Shown in pieces: positions 1 through 6,696 of a DNA stretch of 9,768 bases. Within the stretch, counting starts at the first letter, position 1; every line of letters begins with the position of its first letter. The DNA comes from Porticoccaceae bacterium (lineage in GTDB: Bacteria; Pseudomonadota; Gammaproteobacteria; Pseudomonadales; Porticoccaceae): contig JAUUYV010000031.1 of the NCBI GenBank assembly GCA_030590275.1, positions 1 to 9,768 on the forward strand, in the 5' to 3' direction. Below the pieces are notes generated by a model. The model ran no database searches, was not told where the DNA came from, and saw only the letters and a program-made list of their open reading frames with translations. A program made the translations under genes and the position numbers.

Positions 1-114
1 AAGTATTACTACCCCGACACCCATTAGACCAAATATACAAATTACATTGATCCAGTGAAACAAGCGGGTAGTGCGATCCCATACAGAATAAGATTTAAGT
101 TCGTTATCAGACAT
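1..114 (-). CDS. Cytochrome b561-like membrane protein, N-terminal fragment (runs off the left edge)
   Basis: Only the first 38 codons are inside the window, read from the ATG at 114-112 down to base 1 without a stop. The peptide begins MSDNELKSYSVWDRTTRLFH and then enters a hydrophobic stretch, WINVICIFGLMGVGVVIL. The pattern W-D-x-x-x-R-x-F-H-W just before the first membrane helix is typical of the prokaryotic cytochrome b561 / Ni,Fe-hydrogenase b-type cytochrome family, where the His is a candidate haem ligand. These proteins are four-helix inner-membrane dihaem cytochromes that pass electrons to or from the quinone pool. A good ribosome binding site, GAGAGGAAAC, lies just upstream (128-119). 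The gene follows the flavin dehydrogenase gene on the same strand after 141 bp, so a shared role in electron transfer is possible but is only inference. The substrate cannot be told from this fragment. Confidence 0.7.
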   Translation of the reverse strand, partial: MSDNELKSYSVWDRTTRLFHWINVICIFGLMGVGVVIL

Positions 115-140
115 GAACGTTTCCTCTCGTTTATATAGAA

Positions 141-198
141 ACTGGGGGCCACCCAGTAAAGGGGCGCTATCCTTTTTTGCCTTGCTACTTCCTGGGTG
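141..198 (-). promoter_or_regulatory. Possible alternative hairpins in the leader of the cytochrome gene
   Basis: Read on the minus strand, CACCCAG (198-192) can pair with CTGGGTG (156-150). The same middle segment, as ACTGGG (157-152), can instead pair with CCCAGT (146-141). The two pairings exclude each other and lie between the dehydrogenase stop and the cytochrome ribosome binding site, which is an attenuator-like layout. There is no real T-run after the second hairpin (TTCTATATAAA), and the first has a 35-base loop, so this may be chance or only a weak terminator or mRNA-processing structure. Confidence 0.22.
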
Positions 199-255
199 TT
201 CAGTAGGCCTCAAGCAAAGTGGGGGATCTATAGCATGGGCGGTAGCCGTGTGTCT

Positions 256-1422
256 TTAATCACCATTGCTTGCTAAATCTCTTAACAGGCTAGTGTCAAT
301 ATCTGTCATCGAAGTTCGCCCGCTGAGAATCATTCCCCGTTCTATTTCCGCTTTGAGTAATTCCAGTATCCGTTCCACTCCAGGCTGGCCTCCAGCAGAC
401 AGGCCGTAGAGATAGGGACGTCCGGTCATACAGGCAGTGGCTCCTAGCGCCAGTGCCTTGAGTACATGAGTGCCTCGGCGAATGCCTCCATCGACAACAA
501 TTTCTAGCCGATTACCTACCGCCTCGACAATTTCGGGTAGCACTTCAATAGGGGCCGGTACGCCATCGAGTTGACGGCCGCCATGATTTGAAATAATCAC
601 TGCGCTGGCGCCTATGTCGGCGGCGCGACGGGCATCTTCCGCCGAAAGCACACCTTTAATGGCAAATGGCCCGGGCCATTGAGCGATAACCTTTTCGGCG
701 TATTTCCAGTTGAGGGCGCGGTCGAACGGACCGTTGATGTAGTGGGCCAAAGAACTAACCTCCGTGCTGCCCTCGCTGATGTGGTGGGCGACGTTGGCCA
801 TTTGGAGAGCGGGGGAAGTGAGATAGCGATAGCACCAATGTGGGCGGGCGACAAAACTGGCGAAACTCTAAAGGGTGAGAGCGGGTGGGATGGTCATACC
901 TGTGCGTAAGCCCCGTTCTCGATTACCTTGCACCACGGTGTCGACGGTCAGGCACAGTGCATCGTAGTTGGCAGCCTTACAGCGCTCGATAAGTTCGCGG
1001 TTAATGCCATCGTCGCGTAGCACATAGAGTTGAAATAGTTTTGGCCCAGTGGTGGCTGCGGCGACATCTTCGATGCTGGTCGTGGATACTGTGGATAGGG
1101 AGTAAAGCGTGCCGCTAGTCTGGGCTGCACGAGCAACCGCCGCTTCCCCCTGGTAGTGAAAAAACCGCGACATGCCGGTAGGTGCCAGTATCACTGGCCA
1201 GTCAATATCGCAGCCAAATACCCGAGTGCTCATGTCGATGGAAGTGACATCCTGCAGAATGCGCGGTATTAATTGGTAGCGCTCAAAGGCAGTGGTATTT
1301 CGGTTTTTGGTGTACTCATCGTCTGCGGCTCCATCGATATAATGGAACAGTGGAGCGGGCAACTTTTTGCGTGCTAATTGTCGAAAATCTTCGACCCGAT
1401 AACAACGGTTTATTCTTGGCAT
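256..1422 (-). pseudogene. FMN-dependent alpha-hydroxy-acid (L-lactate-type) dehydrogenase, interrupted by an in-frame amber codon
   Basis: The full reading frame is 388 codons, close to E. coli LldD (396). It is continuous in one frame except for a TAG at codon 185 (870-868). Family residues are present on both sides of the stop. Before it are the FHYIDG motif (Tyr28), LAPTG (79-83), QLY (Tyr133) and LTVD (Asp161). After it are FAIKG (Lys256), SNHGGRQLD (278-286, catalytic His280 and Arg283), DGGIRRG (311-317, FMN phosphate) and TGRPYLYG (from 333). Such enzymes oxidise L-lactate, glycolate or mandelate with FMN and pass electrons to quinone, a cytochrome or oxygen; the substrate cannot be settled here. 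The family usually has Lys near codon 185, so one AAG-to-TAG change would explain the stop. The start is supported by GAGAAGG just upstream. With no compensating signal, the likely product is a truncated 184-residue protein without the active site. An internal ATG at 801 could start the second half, but I see no strong ribosome binding site for it. Sequencing error is the main alternative. Confidence 0.85.
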
Positions 1423-1441
1423 ATTGCCTTCTCTTTTTTCC

Positions 1442-1514
1442 TAGTGGAATTAGCCAACATAATAGAAGCTATGCGTTTAAAAACCACTATTTTACTTCCA
1501 GGCTGAAATAGTGG
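1442..1514. promoter_or_regulatory. Divergent control region with a perfect 9-bp inverted repeat (possible operator)
   Basis: CCACTATTT (1484-1492) and AAATAGTGG (1506-1514) are perfect reverse complements separated by 13 bases. A further half-site, TAGTGG, lies at 1442-1447, nearer the dehydrogenase gene. The region between the dehydrogenase start (1422, minus) and the trpS start is where both promoters must lie. A TATTAT box on the minus strand (1464-1459) is a weak -10 candidate for the dehydrogenase, and the repeat would then sit around its -35. The arms could bind a dimeric repressor or activator, or form an RNA hairpin in the trpS leader. The hairpin is followed by no strong T-run. I do not recognise the motif as a known operator. 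Confidence 0.4.
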
Positions 1515-1617
1515 CTTTGCCGACAGTTTTTCAATGGGATTTACTTTAAACGTGCTCAGATTTAGGTCTGATATGGGGTATTATGCACTTCGTATAACCC
1601 ATACAAGTTTTAGACTT

Positions 1618-2625
1618 ATGATCCTTGAACGAATGCTTACCGGTATTACCACCACGGGTGTTCCCCACCTGGGTAATTATGTAGGCGCTATTCGCCCCGC
1701 GATAGAAGCCAGTAAGCGTACCAATGTGGAGTCGTTTTATTTTCTTGCCGATTACCACTCACTGATTAAATGTGACGATCCTCAGCTCGTGCATCAATCA
1801 ACCCTGGAGATTGCAGCTACCTGGTTAGCGCTGGGCCTTGACGCCGATAAAGTATTTTTTTATCGCCAGTCAGATATTCCTGAAATCCCCGAGCTCACCT
1901 GGTTGCTTACCTGTATGACAGCCAAGGGTCTGATGAACCGTGCGCACGCCTATAAAGCCCTGGTGCAGGAAAACGAAGACGCTGGTGAAGATCCCGATTA
2001 CGCTATTACGATGGGCTTATTTGGCTATCCAGTTTTGATGGCGGCAGATATTTTGATGTTCAATGGTCACAAAATTCCGGTAGGTCGTGACCAGCTGCAG
2101 CATATCGAGATGGCTCGCGACATTGCCCAGCGCTTTAACCATCACTATGGAGAGCATTTTGTTCTGCCTGAAGCCGTGGTAGATGACAATGTAGCGGTGC
2201 TTCAAGGCCTCGATGGGCGCAAAATGAGTAAAAGTTACGGCAATACCATCCCGCTATTTTTGCCTGAGAAGCAGCTAAAAAAGAGTATTAATAAAATACA
2301 GACTAACTCCCTGGAGCCGGGAGAGCCAAAAGATCCGAGCGATTCCACCTTGTTTCAGTTATGGCAGGCTTTCGCCACGCCGGAGCAAAGCGAGGAGATG
2401 CGCGAAGAGTTTGCCAATGGAATTGCCTGGGGCGAGGCAAAAAAGCGTTTGTTTGAACTGGTTAATAAGGAGTTAGCAGAAGCGCGGGAACGCTATAACA
2501 CCTTGCTCGAAAGCCCAGGGAAAATTGAGCAGATTCTTTTGGCCGGAGCAGAAAAAGCTCGCGGTATTAGTCGGCCTTTTATTAGCGAGTTACGCGAGGC
2601 GGTGGGCATTCGTCCTTTGAAGTGA
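1618..2625 (+). CDS. trpS: Tryptophan--tRNA ligase (TrpS)
   Basis: This cytoplasmic class I aminoacyl-tRNA synthetase charges tRNA(Trp) with tryptophan using ATP. The Rossmann-fold signature is HLGN (residues 17-20, the HIGH equivalent) inside [18 protein letters not shown], and KMSKS is at 202-206. Between them are [11 protein letters not shown] (136-146) and [16 protein letters not shown] (155-170), both typical of bacterial TrpS. From this start the protein has 335 residues, the normal length. The frame is open back to an ATG at 1534, giving 363 codons, but family members start a few residues before the [10 protein letters not shown] stretch, so the ATG at 1618 fits best. No start here has a strong ribosome binding site: ATG 1573 has only an AGG about six bases upstream, and ATG 1633 would make the protein slightly short. 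The version with TTTGxPHLGN resembles the Xanthomonas/Legionella type rather than E. coli TrpS. It converges on bioA 25 bp downstream. Confidence 0.95.
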   Translation: MILERMLTGITTTGVPHLGNYVGAIRPAIEASKRTNVESFYFLADYHSLIKCDDPQLVHQSTLEIAATWLALGLDADKVFFYRQSDIPEIPELTWLLTCMTAKGLMNRAHAYKALVQENEDAGEDPDYAITMGLFGYPVLMAADILMFNGHKIPVGRDQLQHIEMARDIAQRFNHHYGEHFVLPEAVVDDNVAVLQGLDGRKMSKSYGNTIPLFLPEKQLKKSINKIQTNSLEPGEPKDPSDSTLFQLWQAFATPEQSEEMREEFANGIAWGEAKKRLFELVNKELAEARERYNTLLESPGKIEQILLAGAEKARGISRPFISELREAVGIRPLK

Positions 2626-2626
2626 G

Positions 2627-2642
2627 TCCCCGAGACAGGGGT
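2627..2642. terminator. Short hairpin between the convergent trpS and bioA genes
   Basis: CCCC (2628-2631) and GGGG (2638-2641) flank a six-base loop, GAGACA, between the trpS stop (2623-2625) and the bioA stop (2653-2651). A four-base GC stem with no T-run on either strand is a weak terminator at best. It is listed because it is the only structure in the 25-bp convergent gap. Confidence 0.25.
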
Positions 2643-2650
2643 GTAAGCGG

Positions 2651-3931
2651 CTAACCGTACTGCAGAATGTCTACCATTGCGCTGGTGATCGTGTTGAGTT
2701 GTTCTTCCTTGATAATATAAGGCGGCATCACGTAGACCAGCTTGCCAAAGGGCCGGATCCATACACCTCTATCGACAAAACGTTTCTGAAGCGCTCCGAC
2801 ATCCACCTCTTTTTTCATCTCAACAACGCCAATAGCTCCTAGTACGCGTACGTCGGCAACCGCATCGTAATGGCGGCAGGGGTTTAGTTCACTGGCGAGC
2901 TGCCCTTCGATTCGTTTGATGTTTCGTTGCCAGTCTCTTTCCAGTAACAGTTCGATACTAGCGTTAGCGACGGCGCAGGCCAGTGGGTTACCCATAAAGG
3001 TTGGACCGTACATGAATACACCGGCTTCCCCAGTGCATATTCCGATGCTGATTTTGTCTGTACACAAAGTGGCGGCAAGACTTAGGTAACCTCCAGTGAG
3101 AGCCTTACCAAGGCACATGATATCGGGGCTAATATCTGCCCATTCGCAGGCAAAGAGTTGACCGGTGCGCCCGAAGCCTGTAGCTATTTCATCGGCGATA
3201 AGCAATACGTTGTGGTGGTCGCAAAGAGCGCGGATCTGAGTCAGAAATTCTGGCGCGTAAAAACGCATTCCCCCGGCACCCTGGACAACAGGCTCGAGGA
3301 TCACCGCCGCGAGTTCGTCGGCATGCTGAGTGATCAGGCCTTCAAAACCCTTTATGTATTCGTCTTGCCAGGGTTCACCAAAGCGGCAAGGCGGCACTTC
3401 TGCAAAAATCTGTTGTGGTAAAACTGATTTAAACAGGTGGTGCATACCGGTATCGGGATCGCACACCGACATCGCTGCAAAAGTATCTCCGTGATAGCCG
3501 CCGCGCAAGGATAACAAACGGTGTTTTTGAGGGATGCCCAGTGCCTGCCAGTATTGCAGGGCCATTTTGATAGCAACCTCAACGCTTACCGATCCGGAGT
3601 CAGAAAAAAACACCTTATTGAGCCCTTTGGGCGTGATATCTACTAAAGTCTCTGCCAGCCGGGCTGCCGGTTCGTGCGCAATGCCACCGAACATGACGTG
3701 TGCCACTTTCTCTAATTGTGCTTCAATAGCGCTATTAAGATGAGAATGATTGTAGCCGTGTATGGCACACCACCAGGAAGACATGCCGTCGAGCAAGGCC
3801 CGGCCGTCTTTCAGATGCAGGCGGCAGCCAGAGGCGCGTTCTACCGGATAGACTGGAATTGGTTCAAGGGTGGAGGAGTAGGGGTGCCAGATGTGTTGAC
3901 GGTCAATGGCAAGAAGTTGAGACTCCATCAT
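2651..3931 (-). CDS. bioA: Adenosylmethionine-8-amino-7-oxononanoate aminotransferase (BioA)
   Basis: This PLP enzyme of biotin synthesis moves the amino group of S-adenosylmethionine to 8-amino-7-oxononanoate (KAPA) to give 7,8-diaminononanoate (DAPA). The 426 residues match E. coli BioA (429). Visible family features are HIWHPYSS (13-20), MSSWWCAIHGYNH with Trp53-Trp54, the PLP-phosphate loop SDSGSVSVE (110-118), GGYHGDT (Tyr146), ADEIATGFGRTG with Asp247 under the PLP ring, the Schiff-base lysine Lys276 in CLGKALTGG, and GPTFMGNPLAC. Together these separate it from other class III aminotransferases. AGGGA eight bases upstream supports the first of two adjacent ATGs. The gene stands alone: no bioB, F, C or D is in the window, as is common where bioA is unlinked. 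A perfect inverted repeat lies about 20 bp upstream, in the divergent gap, and could regulate it. Confidence 0.96.
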   Translation of the reverse strand: MMESQLLAIDRQHIWHPYSSTLEPIPVYPVERASGCRLHLKDGRALLDGMSSWWCAIHGYNHSHLNSAIEAQLEKVAHVMFGGIAHEPAARLAETLVDITPKGLNKVFFSDSGSVSVEVAIKMALQYWQALGIPQKHRLLSLRGGYHGDTFAAMSVCDPDTGMHHLFKSVLPQQIFAEVPPCRFGEPWQDEYIKGFEGLITQHADELAAVILEPVVQGAGGMRFYAPEFLTQIRALCDHHNVLLIADEIATGFGRTGQLFACEWADISPDIMCLGKALTGGYLSLAATLCTDKISIGICTGEAGVFMYGPTFMGNPLACAVANASIELLLERDWQRNIKRIEGQLASELNPCRHYDAVADVRVLGAIGVVEMKKEVDVGALQKRFVDRGVWIRPFGKLVYVMPPYIIKEEQLNTITSAMVDILQYG

Positions 3932-3950
3932 GGGCTCTGTCCCTAACTAG

Positions 3951-3973
3951 ATCACAAAAAAGTGTTTTGTGAT
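3951..3973. promoter_or_regulatory. Perfect 9-bp inverted repeat between bioA and the DUF547 gene (possible operator)
   Basis: ATCACAAAA (3951-3959) and TTTTGTGAT (3965-3973) are exact reverse complements with a 5-base spacer, AAGTG. The site lies 20 bp upstream of the bioA ATG and about 93 bp before the likely DUF547 start, so it could control either gene or both. It does not match the E. coli BirA operator core (TTGTAAACC...GGTTTACAA) or the TTATCTATAA-type BioR box. It has the half-site letters of a CRP site but inverted in order (TCACA...TGTGA), so it is not a standard CRP site. It could also form an RNA hairpin. Confidence 0.45.
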
Positions 3974-4066
3974 TGTATGTCACTTCTAAGGGTGTTATCA
4001 AAGGTATCTGCATATTTACTTAGGCATGTTGCCTGTGAATTTTTATATTATGCAATGGTGGTAAAA

Positions 4067-4885
4067 ATGAATATTCAAAAAATGATGGCTATCTTTGTTT
4101 TTGGCCTTTTATTGAGTCCTTCCTTATTGGCTGGCCCTGAAGCCAAATATTGGAAGTATTGGGACGTTAGCAATGAGAAAAATTTTCAGACCATAGATCA
4201 TGGCGATTGGGATTCAGTGTTAAAACACTATGTAGTGACTAACCATCCTTCTGGCATCAATCGCTTTCGTTACGGGGATGTCAGTTCTGGTGACCGCAAA
4301 CGCTTACGCTCCTATATTGATACGATGGGAGCCGTCGATCCACGCATCTATCGCAAGCGGGAACAAGAGGCGTTTTGGTTGAATTTATACAATGCTCTTA
4401 TGGTAGACCTGATTCTTAATCACTATCCCATAAAAAATATTAACGAGATAAAAGGTAAAGGCTTGTCTGACGGGCCGTGGGAAAGCCATTTGGTAACTGT
4501 TGCGAAGAAGAAGCTTTCCCTCAATGACATAGAGCATCGTATCCTGCGCCCACTCTGGAAGGATTATAAAGTTCTTTTTGGGCTGGCCTGCGGGAGCCTT
4601 GATTGCCCTAGCTTGCAAGATCAGTCCTTTACTGCGCAAAATCTGTCTAAATTATTGAAGAAAACGGGTCACGAGTTTGTTAATCATGAGCGTGGTGTGT
4701 CATTTAAAAAAGGTAAACTAACAGCATCCCGCATTTTTGACCTGTATGGAGAGGATGCCGAGAAACTTCGAAAAGATATGCTGAAGTTATTTGCTTTTTA
4801 TAGCGAGGATCGTCAAGCCCTTTATTTGCTGGGTTTCAGTGGCGATATTAAATATCAACACGACTGGACACTTAACGCTCCCTGA
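4067..4885 (+). CDS. Exported DUF547 domain protein, function unknown
   Basis: The protein has 272 residues from the ATG at 4067. I chose this start because GGTGG lies about five bases upstream and because it begins a clean signal peptide: MNIQKMM, then hydrophobic AIFVFGLLLSPSLLA, with likely cleavage after Ala22 (LLA then GPEA). The frame is open upstream to a GTG at 3962, but that would bury the signal peptide and start inside the inverted repeat. There is no lipobox Cys. The rest matches the DUF547 family as I recall it: EAFWLNLYNALMV (101-113), LSLNDIEHRILRP (150-162), and FGLACGSLDCPSL (171-183), with the two cysteines Cys175 and Cys180. The biochemical role of DUF547 proteins is not established; a periplasmic location is inferred from the signal peptide. 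It is a single-gene unit, divergent from bioA and closed by a strong terminator. Confidence 0.85.
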   Translation: MNIQKMMAIFVFGLLLSPSLLAGPEAKYWKYWDVSNEKNFQTIDHGDWDSVLKHYVVTNHPSGINRFRYGDVSSGDRKRLRSYIDTMGAVDPRIYRKREQEAFWLNLYNALMVDLILNHYPIKNINEIKGKGLSDGPWESHLVTVAKKKLSLNDIEHRILRPLWKDYKVLFGLACGSLDCPSLQDQSFTAQNLSKLLKKTGHEFVNHERGVSFKKGKLTASRIFDLYGEDAEKLRKDMLKLFAFYSEDRQALYLLGFSGDIKYQHDWTLNAP

Positions 4886-4923
4886 TGGAGATGGACTGAA
4901 GGTTAAACATTTTTTCTTTTATA

Positions 4924-4947
4924 GCGCCTCTACGGAGGCGTTTTTTT
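4924..4947 (+). terminator. Intrinsic terminator after the DUF547 gene
   Basis: CGCCTC (4925-4930) pairs with GAGGCG (4935-4940) around the loop TACG, giving a C(UACG)G tetraloop, one of the very stable UNCG type. Seven Ts follow immediately (4941-4947). It lies 40 bp past the DUF547 stop and works on the plus strand only, since the minus side lacks a T-run. Confidence 0.92.
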
Positions 4948-5137
4948 ATCCTGTTGAAGTCCATTTCTTTACTCATCCATCCTGGTTATCAGTTTTAGTT
5001 CAATATCTTATGTTGGTCGGAAAAGCCTCGATTTTAATTGATCCGTAGTGGCGTAGCATGGTGTCGAGCTAGCCGGTAAAATGAATCGTTGATTAACCCG
5101 AGTAGCCATATTCACTATCAAACGAGCTATACCCTCT
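4948..5137. other. Intergenic stretch upstream of ttcA, promoter expected
   Basis: I see no gene here. A short frame covering part of it is an out-of-frame extension of the DUF547 region. The ttcA promoter should be here because the terminator isolates ttcA from upstream transcription. TTGATT at 5089-5094 is a possible -35, but no convincing -10 lies 16-18 bp downstream, so I do not call a promoter. Confidence 0.4.
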
Positions 5138-6064
5138 ATGTCAGAACCCCCTATTCCTGGCGTTTGCCAGCATGTCCCACCCGCAATCCGTGGTCGCGAG
5201 CGGCTAGACTTTAATAAGCTTCAAAAGCGTCTACGACGTAATGTGGGTAAAGCCATTGCGGAGTACAACATGATTGAAGAGGGGGATAAGGTGATGGTGT
5301 GCCTGTCGGGTGGCAAGGATTCCTACGGAATGCTCGAAATCTTGCTCAATTTGCAGCGTACCGCACCGATCCCTTTTGATATTGTGGCCGTCAATCTGGA
5401 TCAAAAACAACCGGGTTTTCCCGAGCATATACTGCCTCAGTACCTGAGTGGCCTGGGAGTGCCGTTTCATATTATTGAGAAAGACACATACAGCGTGGTC
5501 ACAGAGCTGATACCTGAAAATAAAACCTATTGCGGATTGTGCTCGCGCTTGCGGAGAGGAACCCTGTACGGTTTTGCCGAAGAGATTGGTGCTACTAAAA
5601 TTGCTTTGGGCCACCACCGCGACGATATTATCGAAACCCTGTTTTTGAATATGTTTTATGGGGGGAAACTGAAAGCCATGCCGCCAAAGCTGCGTAGCGA
5701 CGACGGCAGGAATATGATCATTCGTCCCCTGGCCTTTTGTTGTGAGGAAGACCTGGTTCGTTTCGCCGAGTACAAAGAATTCCCTATTATTCCCTGTAAC
5801 TTATGCGTTTCTCAGGACGGTCTGCAACGGCAGGTGATTAAGGAAATGCTCCAGCAATGGGAGATAACCAGGCCTGGACGGCTTGAGACTATCTTTACTG
5901 CAATTTGCAATGTTTCCCCTTCACAACTGGCGGATACCAATTTGTTTGATTTTGTTGGCCTGGAACTGGATCGTTCATTGCCACATGCGTCAGCCGACCC
6001 TAAAGAAGTCTCGTTGTCAGCTGATTCGATAGCTCAAGGGATAGACCTTGTGAACCTGCCATAA
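5138..6064 (+). CDS. ttcA: tRNA 2-thiocytidine(32) synthetase TtcA
   Basis: TtcA is a cytoplasmic iron-sulphur enzyme that thiolates C32 in certain tRNA anticodon loops, activating the base with ATP. The 308 residues are close to E. coli TtcA (311). The start of the domain, [20 protein letters not shown] (23-42), is strongly family-like. The PP-loop SGGKDS (57-62) binds [19 protein letters not shown] (85-100), GHHRDD (158-163) and [18 protein letters not shown] follow. The [4Fe-4S] ligands should be Cys132 and Cys135 ([11 protein letters not shown]) and Cys223 (PCNLC). The residue after Cys223 is Val, where E. coli TtcA has Gly. The last 45 or so residues after [11 protein letters not shown] are variable and short. 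The ATG at 5138 is the only reasonable start, although its ribosome binding site is weak. The macrodomain gene follows after 23 bp, so the two are probably co-transcribed. Confidence 0.96.
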   Translation: MSEPPIPGVCQHVPPAIRGRERLDFNKLQKRLRRNVGKAIAEYNMIEEGDKVMVCLSGGKDSYGMLEILLNLQRTAPIPFDIVAVNLDQKQPGFPEHILPQYLSGLGVPFHIIEKDTYSVVTELIPENKTYCGLCSRLRRGTLYGFAEEIGATKIALGHHRDDIIETLFLNMFYGGKLKAMPPKLRSDDGRNMIIRPLAFCCEEDLVRFAEYKEFPIIPCNLCVSQDGLQRQVIKEMLQQWEITRPGRLETIFTAICNVSPSQLADTNLFDFVGLELDRSLPHASADPKEVSLSADSIAQGIDLVNLP

Positions 6065-6087
6065 GTCGGGTCTGGATTGATTTGGAT

Positions 6088-6606
6088 ATGGCTGAAACCT
6101 CGATAGAAGTCCACACCGGTGATATCACCGTGCTGGAGGTGGATGCCGTAGTGAACGCGGCCAATAGTCAGCTTGCCGGTGGCGGCGGTGTTGATGGTGC
6201 AATTCACCAGGCTGCGGGTTACCGGCAGTTGCAAGCCGCTTGCCAGGCGCTGGGCTCCTGCCCTACGGGAGAGGTTCGTTTGACTCCCGGGTTTAATTTG
6301 CCGGCACGGGCGATTATCCACGCAGTGGGACCGATATGGCAGGGCGGTGACCACGACGAGCGTACCCTGCTTGCTGCCTGTTATCGTAATGCTATGGCCC
6401 TGGCTGAAGCAGAAGAGCTGAGCTCATTAGCATTTCCCGCTATCAGTTGCGGCGTGTATGGTTTTCCACCCGGCGAGGCGGTCGAGATAGCGGTGAGGGA
6501 AGTTAGTTCTGCTTTGCTCGAAGCTATTATCGTTGAGCGAGTGATATTTTGTTGTTTCGATCAGCAAATGGCCAAACGCTACGAAGGCGTTTTGAGTTGT
6601 TTCTGA
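6088..6606 (+). CDS. Macrodomain protein, YmdB-type O-acetyl-ADP-ribose deacetylase
   Basis: This single macrodomain protein of 172 residues is close in length to E. coli YmdB (177). The ADP-ribose pocket motifs are all present: GDIT (11-14), VVNAANS (21-27) with the key Asn, GGGGVDGAIHQAAG (31-44) with the catalytic-type Asp36, PTGEVRLTPG (59-68), IIHAVGPIWQGG (76-87), and FPAISCGVYGFP (116-127), the phosphate loop. The family removes acetyl groups from O-acetyl-ADP-ribose and hydrolyses some ADP-ribosyl esters; E. coli YmdB also modulates RNase III. These activities are family knowledge, not shown here. I prefer the ATG at 6088 over the in-frame TTG at 6082; neither has a clear ribosome binding site apart from nearby GGAT, which fits translational coupling to ttcA. 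No ADP-ribosyltransferase or toxin gene is adjacent, so it is probably a stand-alone housekeeping enzyme. Confidence 0.93.
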   Translation: MAETSIEVHTGDITVLEVDAVVNAANSQLAGGGGVDGAIHQAAGYRQLQAACQALGSCPTGEVRLTPGFNLPARAIIHAVGPIWQGGDHDERTLLAACYRNAMALAEAEELSSLAFPAISCGVYGFPPGEAVEIAVREVSSALLEAIIVERVIFCCFDQQMAKRYEGVLSCF

Positions 6607-6696
6607 ATAAACCTGAACCAGCCCGAATAATTTTTCCGAGGCTAAAAGTAATGCTGTTCAAACTCCACCGCTTAAAGTCAGGGAACCATTGATGTC

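Noticed and set aside
256..801. Separate 181-residue protein starting at the ATG at 801
   Set aside because: It is the C-terminal half of the FMN dehydrogenase in the same frame as the N-terminal half. The reading between the amber codon and this ATG is still family sequence, and no good ribosome binding site precedes it.
612..909. Overlapping small frames on both strands over the dehydrogenase break
   Set aside because: They are out-of-frame shadows. I first suspected a frameshift, but the codon count (207 codons between 1422 and 801) shows the frame is unchanged.
1534..1617. 28-residue N-terminal extension of TrpS from the ATG at 1534
   Set aside because: It has no family similarity, no ribosome binding site and atypical composition; TrpS proteins of this type begin just before the LTGITTTG segment.
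3962..4066. GTG start at 3962 for the DUF547 protein, or a leader peptide there
   Set aside because: It would place 35 extra residues before a clean signal peptide, lacks a ribosome binding site and begins inside the inverted repeat.
4791..5048. 85-residue frame running across the terminator
   Set aside because: It overlaps the end of the DUF547 gene in another frame and translates the terminator hairpin; no similarity or ribosome binding site was seen.
5231..5617. 128-residue minus-strand frame inside ttcA
   Set aside because: It is entirely antisense to a strongly conserved gene, with no start signals or recognisable motifs.
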